Shown piece after piece: positions 19,679 through 30,889 of a stretch of DNA of 50,262 nucleotides. A program made the translations under genes and the position numbers. Source of the DNA: Opitutus sp. GAS368 (GTDB lineage: Bacteria; Verrucomicrobiota; Verrucomicrobiia; Chthoniobacterales; Chthoniobacteraceae). The DNA lies in assembly GCA_943329925.2 (NCBI GenBank), contig CALQFT020000006.1, forward strand, positions 1-50,262, written 5' to 3'. The notes beneath the pieces are model-generated. The model was not told the origin of the DNA. It worked only from the letters and a program-made list of their open reading frames with translations, and did no database searches. The number at the start of each line of letters is the position of its first letter. Position 1 is the first letter of the stretch.

Positions 19679-19762
19679 CCTGGGGCCGCGGAGCCCCAGC
19701 TCCGCAATGAGTGTCTGAGTTTTTGGAGCGTCTAAGCAGAGCTGGGGCTCCGCGATCCCGGG
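19679..19762. repeat. Long imperfect inverted repeat between convergent genes (possible bidirectional terminator or REP/MITE-like element)
   Basis: Perfect 16-nt arms CGCGGAGCCCCAGCTC (19687-19702) and GAGCTGGGGCTCCGCG (19739-19754), extendable to ~24 nt with one mismatch and G:U pairs; 36-nt loop. Confidence 0.7.
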
Positions 19763-19794
19763 AGAGAAGGACCAGTTTTCTTCAAGATTTGGTA

Positions 19795-21720
<1,926 letters not shown>

Positions 21721-21784
21721 GGATTTAAAAGAGACGATCGTTAAGATCCGCCAGACTTGGCGTATCCGCAACCGTCCCTAACTT

Positions 21785-23287
21785 TCAGTGAGCGGCCGCT
21801 GCGACGCTCGGCGCACTGGTGCGCAGGGCTGAGAGGACAGGGTTAGGGTTGATACCGAAGTAGAAAATAGAGGCGATGAGCAGGCTGATGGTGATTTTAC
21901 TCAGCGGAGCCACCGTGATGGGGGTGGTCTCCAGCGGATCATGCCAGTACATGGCGGCCACCACGCGGAAGTAGTAATAGAAGCCCGCTCCCACGGTGAT
22001 CACCCCTAGGGCGAGCAGCCCCCATTGATGGGCTTGAATGATCTGTGCGAAGACGAGAAATTTGCCGTAGAACCCCGCCGTCAAGGGGACGCCTGCCAAG
22101 GAGGACATCGCCACCACCATGGCGAAAGCGAGAAACGGGGAGCGCTTCGAAAGTCCATTGAAGTGCTGGATTTCTTCGCCCTTGGAATTCACCGAAACCA
22201 AGGTGAGCACAGCAAACGCCAAAAGCGTCATGAGCATGTAGGCGAACAAATAGTAGCCGACAGTCGTGCCGACTCCGAGGAGCAAACTGCCTCCCGCGCC
22301 AATGCAGGCAATGGCTGTGAGCAGGTAACCGGCGTGGCCGATGCTCGAGTAGGCCAGAAGCCGCTTGAGGCTGTTTTGGGGCAGGGCTGCGAGGTTGCCA
22401 AAAATCAGCGTCGCCCCCGCGACAATGGCTAGCACCTGCAGGACTTTGGGCAAAATGGATTCCACACCGAGGAAGGGTTCCAGTACGCGGAGAAACAGCA
22501 GGAAGCTTGCCGCCTTGGATCCCACAGAAAGAAACGCAGTCACAGGCGTCGGGGCACCTTCATACACATCTGGGACCCAGCTTTGGAAGGGAACAGCGGC
22601 TACCTTGAAACCGAGGCCTACGAGAACCAGCAGGAAAGCAAAGAGAATCGCGGTGTCGTCCCCTCGTAAGTGGGCGAGTTTTTCGGCTACCTTGGTGAAA
22701 TGAGTTTCGCCCGTCAGGCCGAAAATCCAAGTGATACCGTACACGATAAAACCCGTGGAAAGCGCTCCCAGAATGAGGTATTTCACACCGGCTTCGAGGG
22801 AGGCGTGGCTACGGCGAGCGTAGGCAACCAGTACGTAGAAGGAGATGGTGACTAGCTCCAAGGCGGCGAAGGCCATCACTAAATCTACGGCAGACGCCAT
22901 TAACATGAGCCCTGTGCACGTAAAAAGCGGTAGAATGTAGAATTCGCCGGTTCCCGCACCTTTGTGGGCGGAGGGGAGGAGTTTTGCCAAGGTCGACTCG
23001 TAATCCAGAGCCAGCACGAGAACCGCAATAGTCGTCAGTAGCGCAATCCGCTTGAAAACTAAGGAGACGCCGTCTCCTGAGTAAAAGTTCCAGTAACTCC
23101 CAGGCGCCAGCGTTGCTGGGGCTGATGCGGTGAAGAAACTAATCGCAAAGATCCAGCCGAGGCAGAAAATAGCGATGTGCGCCAGACCACGCTTGTTTGT
23201 GCTGTTAGAGAAGGACTCCGCCAGCAACAGAATGAAGCCGAGGGCCAGAACCAGTATTTCGAGTGAGATGGGCGGAAACATGGGCAC
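21785..23287 (-). CDS. nuoN: NADH-quinone oxidoreductase subunit N
   Basis: 500 aa antiporter-like membrane subunit; position at end of nuo cluster; SSIGHAGYLL, FYVLVAYARRSHASLEAGVKYLILGA. Confidence 0.9.
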   Translation of the reverse strand: MPMFPPISLEILVLALGFILLLAESFSNSTNKRGLAHIAIFCLGWIFAISFFTASAPATLAPGSYWNFYSGDGVSLVFKRIALLTTIAVLVLALDYESTLAKLLPSAHKGAGTGEFYILPLFTCTGLMLMASAVDLVMAFAALELVTISFYVLVAYARRSHASLEAGVKYLILGALSTGFIVYGITWIFGLTGETHFTKVAEKLAHLRGDDTAILFAFLLVLVGLGFKVAAVPFQSWVPDVYEGAPTPVTAFLSVGSKAASFLLFLRVLEPFLGVESILPKVLQVLAIVAGATLIFGNLAALPQNSLKRLLAYSSIGHAGYLLTAIACIGAGGSLLLGVGTTVGYYLFAYMLMTLLAFAVLTLVSVNSKGEEIQHFNGLSKRSPFLAFAMVVAMSSLAGVPLTAGFYGKFLVFAQIIQAHQWGLLALGVITVGAGFYYYFRVVAAMYWHDPLETTPITVAPLSKITISLLIASIFYFGINPNPVLSALRTSAPSVAAAAH

Positions 23288-24769
23288 TTAGCGGAGAGCC
23301 GCCTCCAGAGTGGGTTTGAGGTAGCCGAGGAAGTAGCGAGGAAAAACTCCCCCTAGCAGCAGGGTGAGGGGCAATAGGGCGAGTGCGAAGCGTGCGCTTC
23401 CAGCGAGGTCGGTCCACTTGGCGGAAGTCGCGGTGGGTTGGCCGAGGAAAACGGCCTTGTAGGCCCGTAACATATAGACTGCAGAAATTACCACGCCCCA
23501 CAACGCGAGGATGGTTGCTGTCTTTTGAAAGGAGGTGGCGCCGGGACTGAATCCTCCGAAAAAGACCATGGTTTCGCTGGCGAAATTGGCGAAACCAGGC
23601 AGACCGATGGATGCAAAGGCCGCCATTGCGAAACAAATTCCCAAAAAGGGAACACTTTTGGAGGCGCCGCCGAGCCTGTCGAATCTCAACGATCCTTCAT
23701 GGTCACGAATCGTGCCGCTCACTGCAAAGAGGGCGGCTACCGAAAGGCCGTGGGCAAACATGAGCAGGCACGCGCCAGAGAGGCCAGCCAGGTTTAGGGA
23801 AGCGAGGCCGAGGAATATGTACCCCATGTGCATTACGCTGGAGTAGCCGATCATAAAGTCCAGCTTGCGTTGGGAGATCGTCACAAGGCCCACGTACAGA
23901 ATGTTGCCTAAAAGCGCAACCAACAGAAGGTCTTGAGCCGTGTAGCTACCCCAAACCGGTTGGTGAAAGGCATCCGGCAGAAACGGCAAAACCAAACGGA
24001 CCATTCCGTAGAGACCAAACTTTTTAAGCACCCCAGAGTGTAACATCGCCACTGGAGTCGGGGCTGATGCATAGGCCGGGGCAGCCCAAGAGTGGAACGG
24101 AAACAGGGAAATCAGGATCCCGAAACCGATGGTGAGCAAAAACCAAGGACGAATTTGAGCCGCGGCCGGGATCATGTGGGCTGCACCGAGTTGCTGCAGC
24201 GCTTGAAGGTCAAATGTCCGACTGGAGACCGGAAGCGCCATGAGCAAATCCACCAATCCTGCAAGGAGCACAATGCTCCCAACGCCGAGGTAAATGGTGA
24301 TCTTCCAAGCTGCCGCCTGCCGCTCGCCGGTGCCCCAGAGCCCGATGAGCAGAAAGGTTGGCACTAGCGCTAATTCATGGAATGCGTAGAAGAAAAAGAG
24401 ATCCTTGGCCAGGAAGGCCCCGGTGGCGCCCGCGCTAATGAGCAGCACTGAGCCGTCGAACAGGTTGGCCCGCTTTTCCAAGTTGGGCAGGAACCAGACT
24501 GCAGTGACCGTGACTAGCGCTGTAAGCAGCAACATCACAAGGCTCAATCCGTCTACGCCAACAGAGTACCGGAGATCCACGCCCGGGAATAGGGGATTGG
24601 TTTCGAAAACGAATTGATAGCCGGCTTTGGCTTGGTTATAGCGGAACCACAGGGCAAGCGTGAGAGCCAGCTGCAAAAGGGCTGAACCTTTCGCCCAAGT
24701 GCGGTTGCCGAACCCCAAAAATAGGGCCGCTGCGGTGACGATGGGAATGAGAAGCAGGGTGGTAAGCAC
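23288..24769 (-). CDS. nuoM: NADH-quinone oxidoreductase subunit M
   Basis: 493 aa; YSVGVDGLSL, FYAFHELALVPTFLLIGLWG, LDFMIGYSSVMHMGYIFLG. Confidence 0.93.
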   Translation of the reverse strand: MLTTLLLIPIVTAAALFLGFGNRTWAKGSALLQLALTLALWFRYNQAKAGYQFVFETNPLFPGVDLRYSVGVDGLSLVMLLLTALVTVTAVWFLPNLEKRANLFDGSVLLISAGATGAFLAKDLFFFYAFHELALVPTFLLIGLWGTGERQAAAWKITIYLGVGSIVLLAGLVDLLMALPVSSRTFDLQALQQLGAAHMIPAAAQIRPWFLLTIGFGILISLFPFHSWAAPAYASAPTPVAMLHSGVLKKFGLYGMVRLVLPFLPDAFHQPVWGSYTAQDLLLVALLGNILYVGLVTISQRKLDFMIGYSSVMHMGYIFLGLASLNLAGLSGACLLMFAHGLSVAALFAVSGTIRDHEGSLRFDRLGGASKSVPFLGICFAMAAFASIGLPGFANFASETMVFFGGFSPGATSFQKTATILALWGVVISAVYMLRAYKAVFLGQPTATSAKWTDLAGSARFALALLPLTLLLGGVFPRYFLGYLKPTLEAALR

Positions 24770-24784
24770 GGTCGCGATCCCTCG

Positions 24785-26635
24785 TTATTTGGTGAGAATG
24801 TAAAGCAGGACGACGACGCCAGCGCCAAAGAAGAAGGCGTAGCCCTGCAAGTTGCCGAATTGTAGGAGACGCAGGGTGTAGCCCGCGCCCCAGGTGATCG
24901 CGCAGATGCCGCGCACGATGACCCCGTCGAGAATGAAATGGTCAAACCAGCCGAGGAACCCAGCCAGCATATCTTGAGTCCCGGCGACAAGCGCACTGTA
25001 GATCTCGTCAATGTAGAATTTATTGGCAAAAAGCGGGATTCGTACTGGATCTTTAATCCGGTATGCATCCTTGAAAATCGCCGGATCCTTAATTGCTGGA
25101 TGGTAGAGCATCCACGCGCCCACCGTTCCTAGCACAAAGGCGCCCACCGCGAGCGCGGGAACCAAGGTGACGGCTGCCGCTGCATGGACGTGGTGGAACA
25201 GTTCCTTTCCAAAAATTGCCTCGGCGAACCCAGCGTACCCTGCAATCGCGGAAAGCACTGCGAGAATCAGGAGAGGAACGGTCATTCCCGCGGGGCAATC
25301 GTGGCCATGGCTGGCGGCGTCGGTCCTAGGGTGTCCAAAGAAGGCGACCACCACAAGGCGGGTCATATAGAAGGCAGTCAGCAGGGAGGTGAGCAGACCG
25401 GCGGCGAAGACGGGCATGCTCTTGTGCCAGGCGGCCAGCAGAATGGCTTCTTTGGAGAAAAAGCCAGCGAGGAAAGGCATCCCAGTCAGTGCGAGCGTCC
25501 CAATGGCGAAGGTGAGGAACGTCTTGGGCATGGTCTTGCGCAGGCCGCCCATTTTCCAGATGTCCTGTTCGTGGTGCAGTGCGTGAATGACCGCGCCGGA
25601 ACCAAGGAAGAGAAGGGCCTTGAAGAAGGCGTGCGTAAAGAGGTGGAACATCGAGGCACCCCAAGCGCCGACGCCGATGCCTGCGACCATTAAGCCAAGT
25701 TGGGAAAGCGTCGAGTAAGCGAGGATACGCTTAATGTCGTTCTGTTGTGTCGCCATGAGGGCGGCCATCAGGGCGGTGATTGCCCCAACTGTTGCGATCA
25801 CCCCTAACGCTGTGGCGGAGGGTTCCAAAATGAAGAAAATCCGGGCAAGCATGTAGACGCCTGCAGCGACCATTGTTGCCGCATGGATTAATGCTGAAAC
25901 TGGCGTGGGGCCTTCCATGGCGTCCGGTAACCAGACGTGGAGGGGCATTTGAGCCGACTTGCCCACCGCTCCGCAGAATAGGCAAAGCCCCGCAAGCGTA
26001 AGGAAAGTGGGATTCGCTGTGAGCTTGGCGAGGTTTTCCTGGATGCCTGCAAATTCCACGGTGCCGACGGTGGACCAAACCAGCAGAATGCCGGACATGA
26101 AGCCGAAGTCGCCGATGCGGTTTGTCAAAAACGCTTTGTTTGCAGCTTTGGCGGCAGATTCTTTGGTAAACCAGTGGCCGATGAGCAGGAAACTGCTCAC
26201 ACCAACCAATTCCCAAAAAATGAACATCATTGCTAGGTTGTCGGCGAGAACGATCCCGAGCATGGAAAACATGAATAAGGAAAGCGCTCCGAAAAAGCGG
26301 GATTTGCCTTCATCTTCGGCCATGTAAACCGTCGAGTAGACATGGACCAATGTTCCCACCCCGGTAACAACCAAAAGCATTACCCGAGTGAGGGCGTCTA
26401 CTTTCAAGCCAATACCCAGTTTAAGGGCCGGCCCCAGATCAATCCACGGAATGGCGGTGAGCACATCCGTGGCGTTTTTTACCAGAAGAAGTGAGGCTCC
26501 GAGGGCAACGAATACGGCGCTCAGAGAGAGCAGTACGCTCAAGGCTTTTGAGCGGTGGGCAAACAGCAAAATCAGCGAGGCACTAGCCAGCGGGCTGAGC
26601 AGGATGAGCCAGGGTAAGGTGGATTCCATGGGCAA
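24785..26635 (-). CDS. nuoL: NADH-quinone oxidoreductase subunit L
   Basis: 616 aa; FIFWELVGVSSFLLIGHW, LPDAMEGPTPVSALIHAATMVAAGVYML, long C-terminal region. Confidence 0.95.
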   Translation of the reverse strand: MPMESTLPWLILLSPLASASLILLFAHRSKALSVLLSLSAVFVALGASLLLVKNATDVLTAIPWIDLGPALKLGIGLKVDALTRVMLLVVTGVGTLVHVYSTVYMAEDEGKSRFFGALSLFMFSMLGIVLADNLAMMFIFWELVGVSSFLLIGHWFTKESAAKAANKAFLTNRIGDFGFMSGILLVWSTVGTVEFAGIQENLAKLTANPTFLTLAGLCLFCGAVGKSAQMPLHVWLPDAMEGPTPVSALIHAATMVAAGVYMLARIFFILEPSATALGVIATVGAITALMAALMATQQNDIKRILAYSTLSQLGLMVAGIGVGAWGASMFHLFTHAFFKALLFLGSGAVIHALHHEQDIWKMGGLRKTMPKTFLTFAIGTLALTGMPFLAGFFSKEAILLAAWHKSMPVFAAGLLTSLLTAFYMTRLVVVAFFGHPRTDAASHGHDCPAGMTVPLLILAVLSAIAGYAGFAEAIFGKELFHHVHAAAAVTLVPALAVGAFVLGTVGAWMLYHPAIKDPAIFKDAYRIKDPVRIPLFANKFYIDEIYSALVAGTQDMLAGFLGWFDHFILDGVIVRGICAITWGAGYTLRLLQFGNLQGYAFFFGAGVVVLLYILTK

Positions 26636-26643
26636 GCGACTGG

Positions 26644-26970
26644 TTAGAACTTCAGAGACACGAGGTCTTCAACGTGGGTGGTTTGCCTCGCTCGGTAAAG
26701 CGCCACGATGATGGCCAGCCCCACGGCGACCTCCGCCGCAGCAACAGCGATGATGAAAAACACCAGCACTTGGGCGTTGTAATTGGGTAGACCGTCCGCG
26801 CCGACGTGGTAGCGGGAGAAGGCGACGAGGGACAAATTGGCGGCGTTGAGCATCAGCTCAAGGCACATGAAAATCGTGATAATGTTGCGCCGCAACAAGA
26901 CCCCAGCAAAGCCAATGGAAAACAGCAGCCCGCTTGCGAGCAGATAATGATTGAGCGTCAGAGGATTCAC
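26644..26970 (-). CDS. nuoK: NADH-quinone oxidoreductase subunit K
   Basis: 108 aa; [48 protein letters not shown]. Confidence 0.95.
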   Translation of the reverse strand: MNPLTLNHYLLASGLLFSIGFAGVLLRRNIITIFMCLELMLNAANLSLVAFSRYHVGADGLPNYNAQVLVFFIIAVAAAEVAVGLAIIVALYRARQTTHVEDLVSLKF

Positions 26971-26982
26971 AGTGGGCGCAGG

Positions 26983-27486
26983 TTACTTGAGTTCACGACG
27001 GGAGAGGACGATGACCCCAACGGAGGCCACCAGAACGAGGACGCCGACTGTCTGGAAGGGTAAATTAAACTGAGTGAACAGGGTAATGCCGACTTGGCGG
27101 ACGTCATCGAGTCGAGCGACTCCTAGGGGAGGAAAGGGATTCTTCCCTATGGAAAACGAGTTCAAAACATGGAGGAGTTCAAACATGAATCCCACTGCCA
27201 CGGCGCCGCCTCCAGCGAGAGACAGTCTGTTGAACTGGCGGCGCTGCTCAGCTTTAAGGTCCAGTAGCATGATGATGAAGAGAAACAGCACCATCACCGC
27301 TCCGGCGTAGACGAGAATCTGAATGACTCCGATAAAGAAGGCGTCCAGGCCAACAAACAAGGCAGACAAACAAAGAAAAGATGCCACCAAACTCAACGCG
27401 CTGGCCACGGGATCCCGGTTGAGGACCACCGAAGTTCCGAACGCCAACATCAGGGCTGTGAATAACCAAAAGAGAATGGGAGACAT
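26983..27486 (-). CDS. nuoJ: NADH-quinone oxidoreductase subunit J
   Basis: 167 aa; DAFFIGVIQILVYAGAVMVLFLFIIMLLDL. Confidence 0.93.
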   Translation of the reverse strand: MSPILFWLFTALMLAFGTSVVLNRDPVASALSLVASFLCLSALFVGLDAFFIGVIQILVYAGAVMVLFLFIIMLLDLKAEQRRQFNRLSLAGGGAVAVGFMFELLHVLNSFSIGKNPFPPLGVARLDDVRQVGITLFTQFNLPFQTVGVLVLVASVGVIVLSRRELK

Positions 27487-27501
27487 GCGAAAGGGCTCTG
27501 T

Positions 27502-28032
27502 TTATTTCTCTGGATTCCACTTGTGCACGAGATCTGGCATGGTTCCGCCTAGCTCGTACAATTTCTTCTTGTGATGCACCATGTCGGCGCGACTTTCACC
27601 TGTAACCGCGTAATCCTTGCGCAAGAAAATGGCTTGTTCGGGGCAGACCTCTTCACAAAGGCCGCAGTAGATGCAGCGTGCCATGTCGATGTCGAAGGCT
27701 TCCGGGGCCTTTTCCGCTTTGGCAAATTGGCTGCTATCTGGAACTGATCCCGGCGTGATCCTTATGGCGCGCGGGGGGCAGATAAATTCACATAACTGGC
27801 AGGAGACGCACTTTTCACGGCCATGCTCGTCCATCACCAAGGTGGGGGCTCCACGGTAGTATTCAGGCAGGTGCGCATCCCACTTTTCCTCGGGATACTG
27901 CATGACGATTTTGGTTTCGCCAGCGAGCATCTTACGGAGATGCTTAAAGGTGATAGCGAGACCAGCCACGATGTTTGGGAGATACAGTTTCTCCCAGAAA
28001 GTAAGGTTTGGCCGACGTACGGTATATGCCAT
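27502..28032 (-). CDS. nuoI: NADH-quinone oxidoreductase subunit I (2x 4Fe-4S ferredoxin)
   Basis: 176 aa; CVSCQLCEFICP and CIYCGLCEEVCP. Confidence 0.95.
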   Translation of the reverse strand: MAYTVRRPNLTFWEKLYLPNIVAGLAITFKHLRKMLAGETKIVMQYPEEKWDAHLPEYYRGAPTLVMDEHGREKCVSCQLCEFICPPRAIRITPGSVPDSSQFAKAEKAPEAFDIDMARCIYCGLCEEVCPEQAIFLRKDYAVTGESRADMVHHKKKLYELGGTMPDLVHKWNPEK

Positions 28033-28059
28033 GGTCGTAAGTGTTTTAAGCTGCTTTGA

Positions 28060-29205
28060 CTATTTTACGAATGCAATCACCGCAGCGGTGATGAAAATGT
28101 TGACTAACGCGATTTCAAATAGATAGAGCCAGCCCAATTTCATCAATTGGTCGAAACGAAAACGCGGCAAAGTCCAGCGCACCCAGATGAAGCAAAGGAG
28201 AAGTACAACCACCTTGGCAAAAAAGACGGTTATATGAATCAGCCCCAGCAGGCCGCCCGCTAGAGTGAGAGACGTTTCCGCTGTGTTTACCGGCAAAAAT
28301 GGAAGATGCCATCCGCCCAGAAAGAGCACGACGATGAGCGAGGAACCCGCGATCATGGCCGCGTATTCGCCTAGGAAGAAGAGCGCGAATTTCATCGAGG
28401 AATACTCGGTGTGGTACCCCGCGACCAGTTCCGTTTCGGATTCGGGCAAGTCGAACGGCAGGCGGTTTGTTTCCGCAAACATCGAGATGGTAAATACAAC
28501 GAAGGAAACGAATACAGGGAACCACAAAAGAACTTCGCGGAGGGTTAATTTTCCATCCGTAAAGGGAAGCAGGAGCCAGCCGTTCTCGACTTGATAACGG
28601 ATTGCTTCCGAAAGGTTCAGATCGCCAATAATCATCAAAACCGGAACTGCGCTCAATCCCAAGGAGAGTTCATAACTGATCATTTGGGAGGTGGAGCGGA
28701 TCCCTCCGAGGAACGGATACTTTGAATTCGAAGACCATCCCGCTAGAACGATTCCATAAACGCCGACTGAAGCGATGGCGAAGACGTAAAGGATTCCGAC
28801 GTTCACATCAGCCACAACCATTTTTTGGCCGAACATGTAATTGCCAAATGGCAAAACAGCTAACGTTGAAAGGGCTGGAACCATTGCCAGCACTGGAGCC
28901 ATCCAGAAGTAGAATTTATTGACGTGGCCCGGAGTGAACTCCTCTTTGAGTAGGAACTTCACGGCGTCGGCGATGGGCTGACCGAGTCCGCCCAAGTAGA
29001 GCTGAAGGTCACTCTTGAAGCCCAACAGCGAAGTTGGAAAGCCGGTCCGGTTGGGGCCCAGACGGTCTTGAATGAGGGCGCTGACCCTTCGCTCCGCGTA
29101 CACTGTGTACGAGACAAGCGGCAGCACAACGAGGAAGATCAGGAACAGCGTTTTGGCGACTGAACTGAGCATCAACAGCCAGGGAATGTCATTGAGGAAA
29201 TCCAT
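28060..29205 (-). CDS. nuoH: NADH-quinone oxidoreductase subunit H
   Basis: 381 aa; YAERRVSALIQDRLGPNRTGF; AETNRLPFDLPESETELVAGYHTEYSSMKFALFFLGEY. Confidence 0.97.
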   Translation of the reverse strand: MDFLNDIPWLLMLSSVAKTLFLIFLVVLPLVSYTVYAERRVSALIQDRLGPNRTGFPTSLLGFKSDLQLYLGGLGQPIADAVKFLLKEEFTPGHVNKFYFWMAPVLAMVPALSTLAVLPFGNYMFGQKMVVADVNVGILYVFAIASVGVYGIVLAGWSSNSKYPFLGGIRSTSQMISYELSLGLSAVPVLMIIGDLNLSEAIRYQVENGWLLLPFTDGKLTLREVLLWFPVFVSFVVFTISMFAETNRLPFDLPESETELVAGYHTEYSSMKFALFFLGEYAAMIAGSSLIVVLFLGGWHLPFLPVNTAETSLTLAGGLLGLIHITVFFAKVVVLLLCFIWVRWTLPRFRFDQLMKLGWLYLFEIALVNIFITAAVIAFVK

Positions 29206-29215
29206 GGTTTAAAAA

Positions 29216-30862
29216 TCAGGCGGTTGGAGCGGCTGTCTCACCTTTTGGGAGTAATTGAATCCCGAGGTCGCCAATTTTCCCGAGGTTCAAGCCGTTGAAT
29301 TGCGCAACGTCTTGGGAAAGGGCCCGGAAAACGTCCTCAATAGAGTGCAGCGACAGGGTGGACCCAGCGCCTGTGAGTAGTGCGGCCAAAATTTCCCAGT
29401 CGTCCTTGGCGTGTCCGGCGGGTTCGACTGCTTTGTTCAACCGCTGGAGCCGGCCGTGGATGTTGATCATGGAGCCCCGTTTTTCTGCCCATGCCGCACC
29501 TGGAAGGACAACGTGCGCCGCCTTCGTTGTCGCACTTGAATGCATTGAGGTGGTCACCAAAACTTTCAGTTTTGAAAAGTCTTCCGGTGAAAACCCGCAC
29601 TCGGTGAGATCTTCGCCAAGGCTGATGACTCCTTGAATGCTGCCATTTCGTACCGCTTCGAGGAGTTCAGGAAGGGTTGTTCCCGGAGTCTCGCCTGTGA
29701 GGCCGAGCAGTTTTGCTCCCGCGGTATTCGGATTGCGGTCTTCTGGAATGAGGATTCCGTCTGGCTTGCCCTTGCGGGGAACTACATCGTGAACTGTGAT
29801 ATTCAGCGCCTTTGCGAGGTGGTGCGCGAGATAAAGCTCTTCGTTGGTGAGGCGTGCGGAAGCGACCATGGCGAGCTTGCCCGCGGCCTTGAGGCTGCTG
29901 AGGGCAACCGCCGTTGCCTCGGACCATTCCACGGGCTTTCCGTCCACGGAGGGCTGGGTGAGGCGATCTTCGCTGTGGATCGCCTTGTAGGCAAGGCGGT
30001 GCGAATCCGGCATCCAGCACTGATTCACATCATTGTTTTCGCGTGGTGTAATCCGGAAGATTTTCTCTTCACGGCTACCGATCAAAATATTGCAACCCAG
30101 ACCGTCGCTGACGTCGATGGTCATGGTTTCTTTGAGGAACCAGACGCGCATCTTGAAGCGGAAGTCGGTGGAAGTCAGCGCGCCCACGGGGCAGATGTCG
30201 ACGGTGTTGAGCGAGTAATTGCTTTCCAGCGTTTTGTCCGGATGGCAGGCAATGGTGGAGAAACCGCCGCGATCAACGAAGCCGAGGACGTCGTCATGGG
30301 CGACTTCCTTCATGAAGCGGATGCACCGTGAGCACAGCACACAGCGTTCGGCGTCCAAAGTGACGCGCGGCCCAAGTTCGACGTTCTTTGGTTTTTTGAC
30401 TTTCCGTTCCAGAAAGCGAGACTCTGCATTGCCATACTCGACGGAGAACTCCTGAAGGCGGCATTCTCCGGCTTGGTCGCATATGGGGCAATCCAAGGGG
30501 TGATTGATGAGGAGGAACTCCATGACGCCCTTGCGGCATTCCTGAACCATCGGCGAATCAGTGCGGACGCCCATTCCTTCGACGATGTCTTGTGCACAGG
30601 AGATCTGGGCTCTGGGAATCCAGCCGATTTCGGCGTGACCATCTGTTCCCATGATCGGTTTGCGATCCGGGCCCATTTTGGGCATGCCCATTTCGATTAA
30701 ACACATCCGGCAATTGCCGGGAATGGAAAGCTTTGGATGATAGCAATAATGCGGGATAAACTTACCGGCCTTATTGCAAGCATCGATGAGCTTGGTTCCT
30801 TTGGGAAACTGCATCCATACACCATCAACTTGGACATTTAGCAGTGGGACTTCGGTGCTCAT
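29216..30862 (-). CDS. nuoG: NADH-quinone oxidoreductase subunit G (short form)
   Basis: 548 aa; N-terminal 2Fe-2S, HPLDCPICDQAGEC, CVLCSRCIRF, CPVGALTSTDFRFKMRVW; reduced molybdopterin-like region. Confidence 0.92.
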   Translation of the reverse strand: MSTEVPLLNVQVDGVWMQFPKGTKLIDACNKAGKFIPHYCYHPKLSIPGNCRMCLIEMGMPKMGPDRKPIMGTDGHAEIGWIPRAQISCAQDIVEGMGVRTDSPMVQECRKGVMEFLLINHPLDCPICDQAGECRLQEFSVEYGNAESRFLERKVKKPKNVELGPRVTLDAERCVLCSRCIRFMKEVAHDDVLGFVDRGGFSTIACHPDKTLESNYSLNTVDICPVGALTSTDFRFKMRVWFLKETMTIDVSDGLGCNILIGSREEKIFRITPRENNDVNQCWMPDSHRLAYKAIHSEDRLTQPSVDGKPVEWSEATAVALSSLKAAGKLAMVASARLTNEELYLAHHLAKALNITVHDVVPRKGKPDGILIPEDRNPNTAGAKLLGLTGETPGTTLPELLEAVRNGSIQGVISLGEDLTECGFSPEDFSKLKVLVTTSMHSSATTKAAHVVLPGAAWAEKRGSMINIHGRLQRLNKAVEPAGHAKDDWEILAALLTGAGSTLSLHSIEDVFRALSQDVAQFNGLNLGKIGDLGIQLLPKGETAAPTA

Positions 30863-30889
30863 CTAAAAAATTACTAAAATGATAAATGA

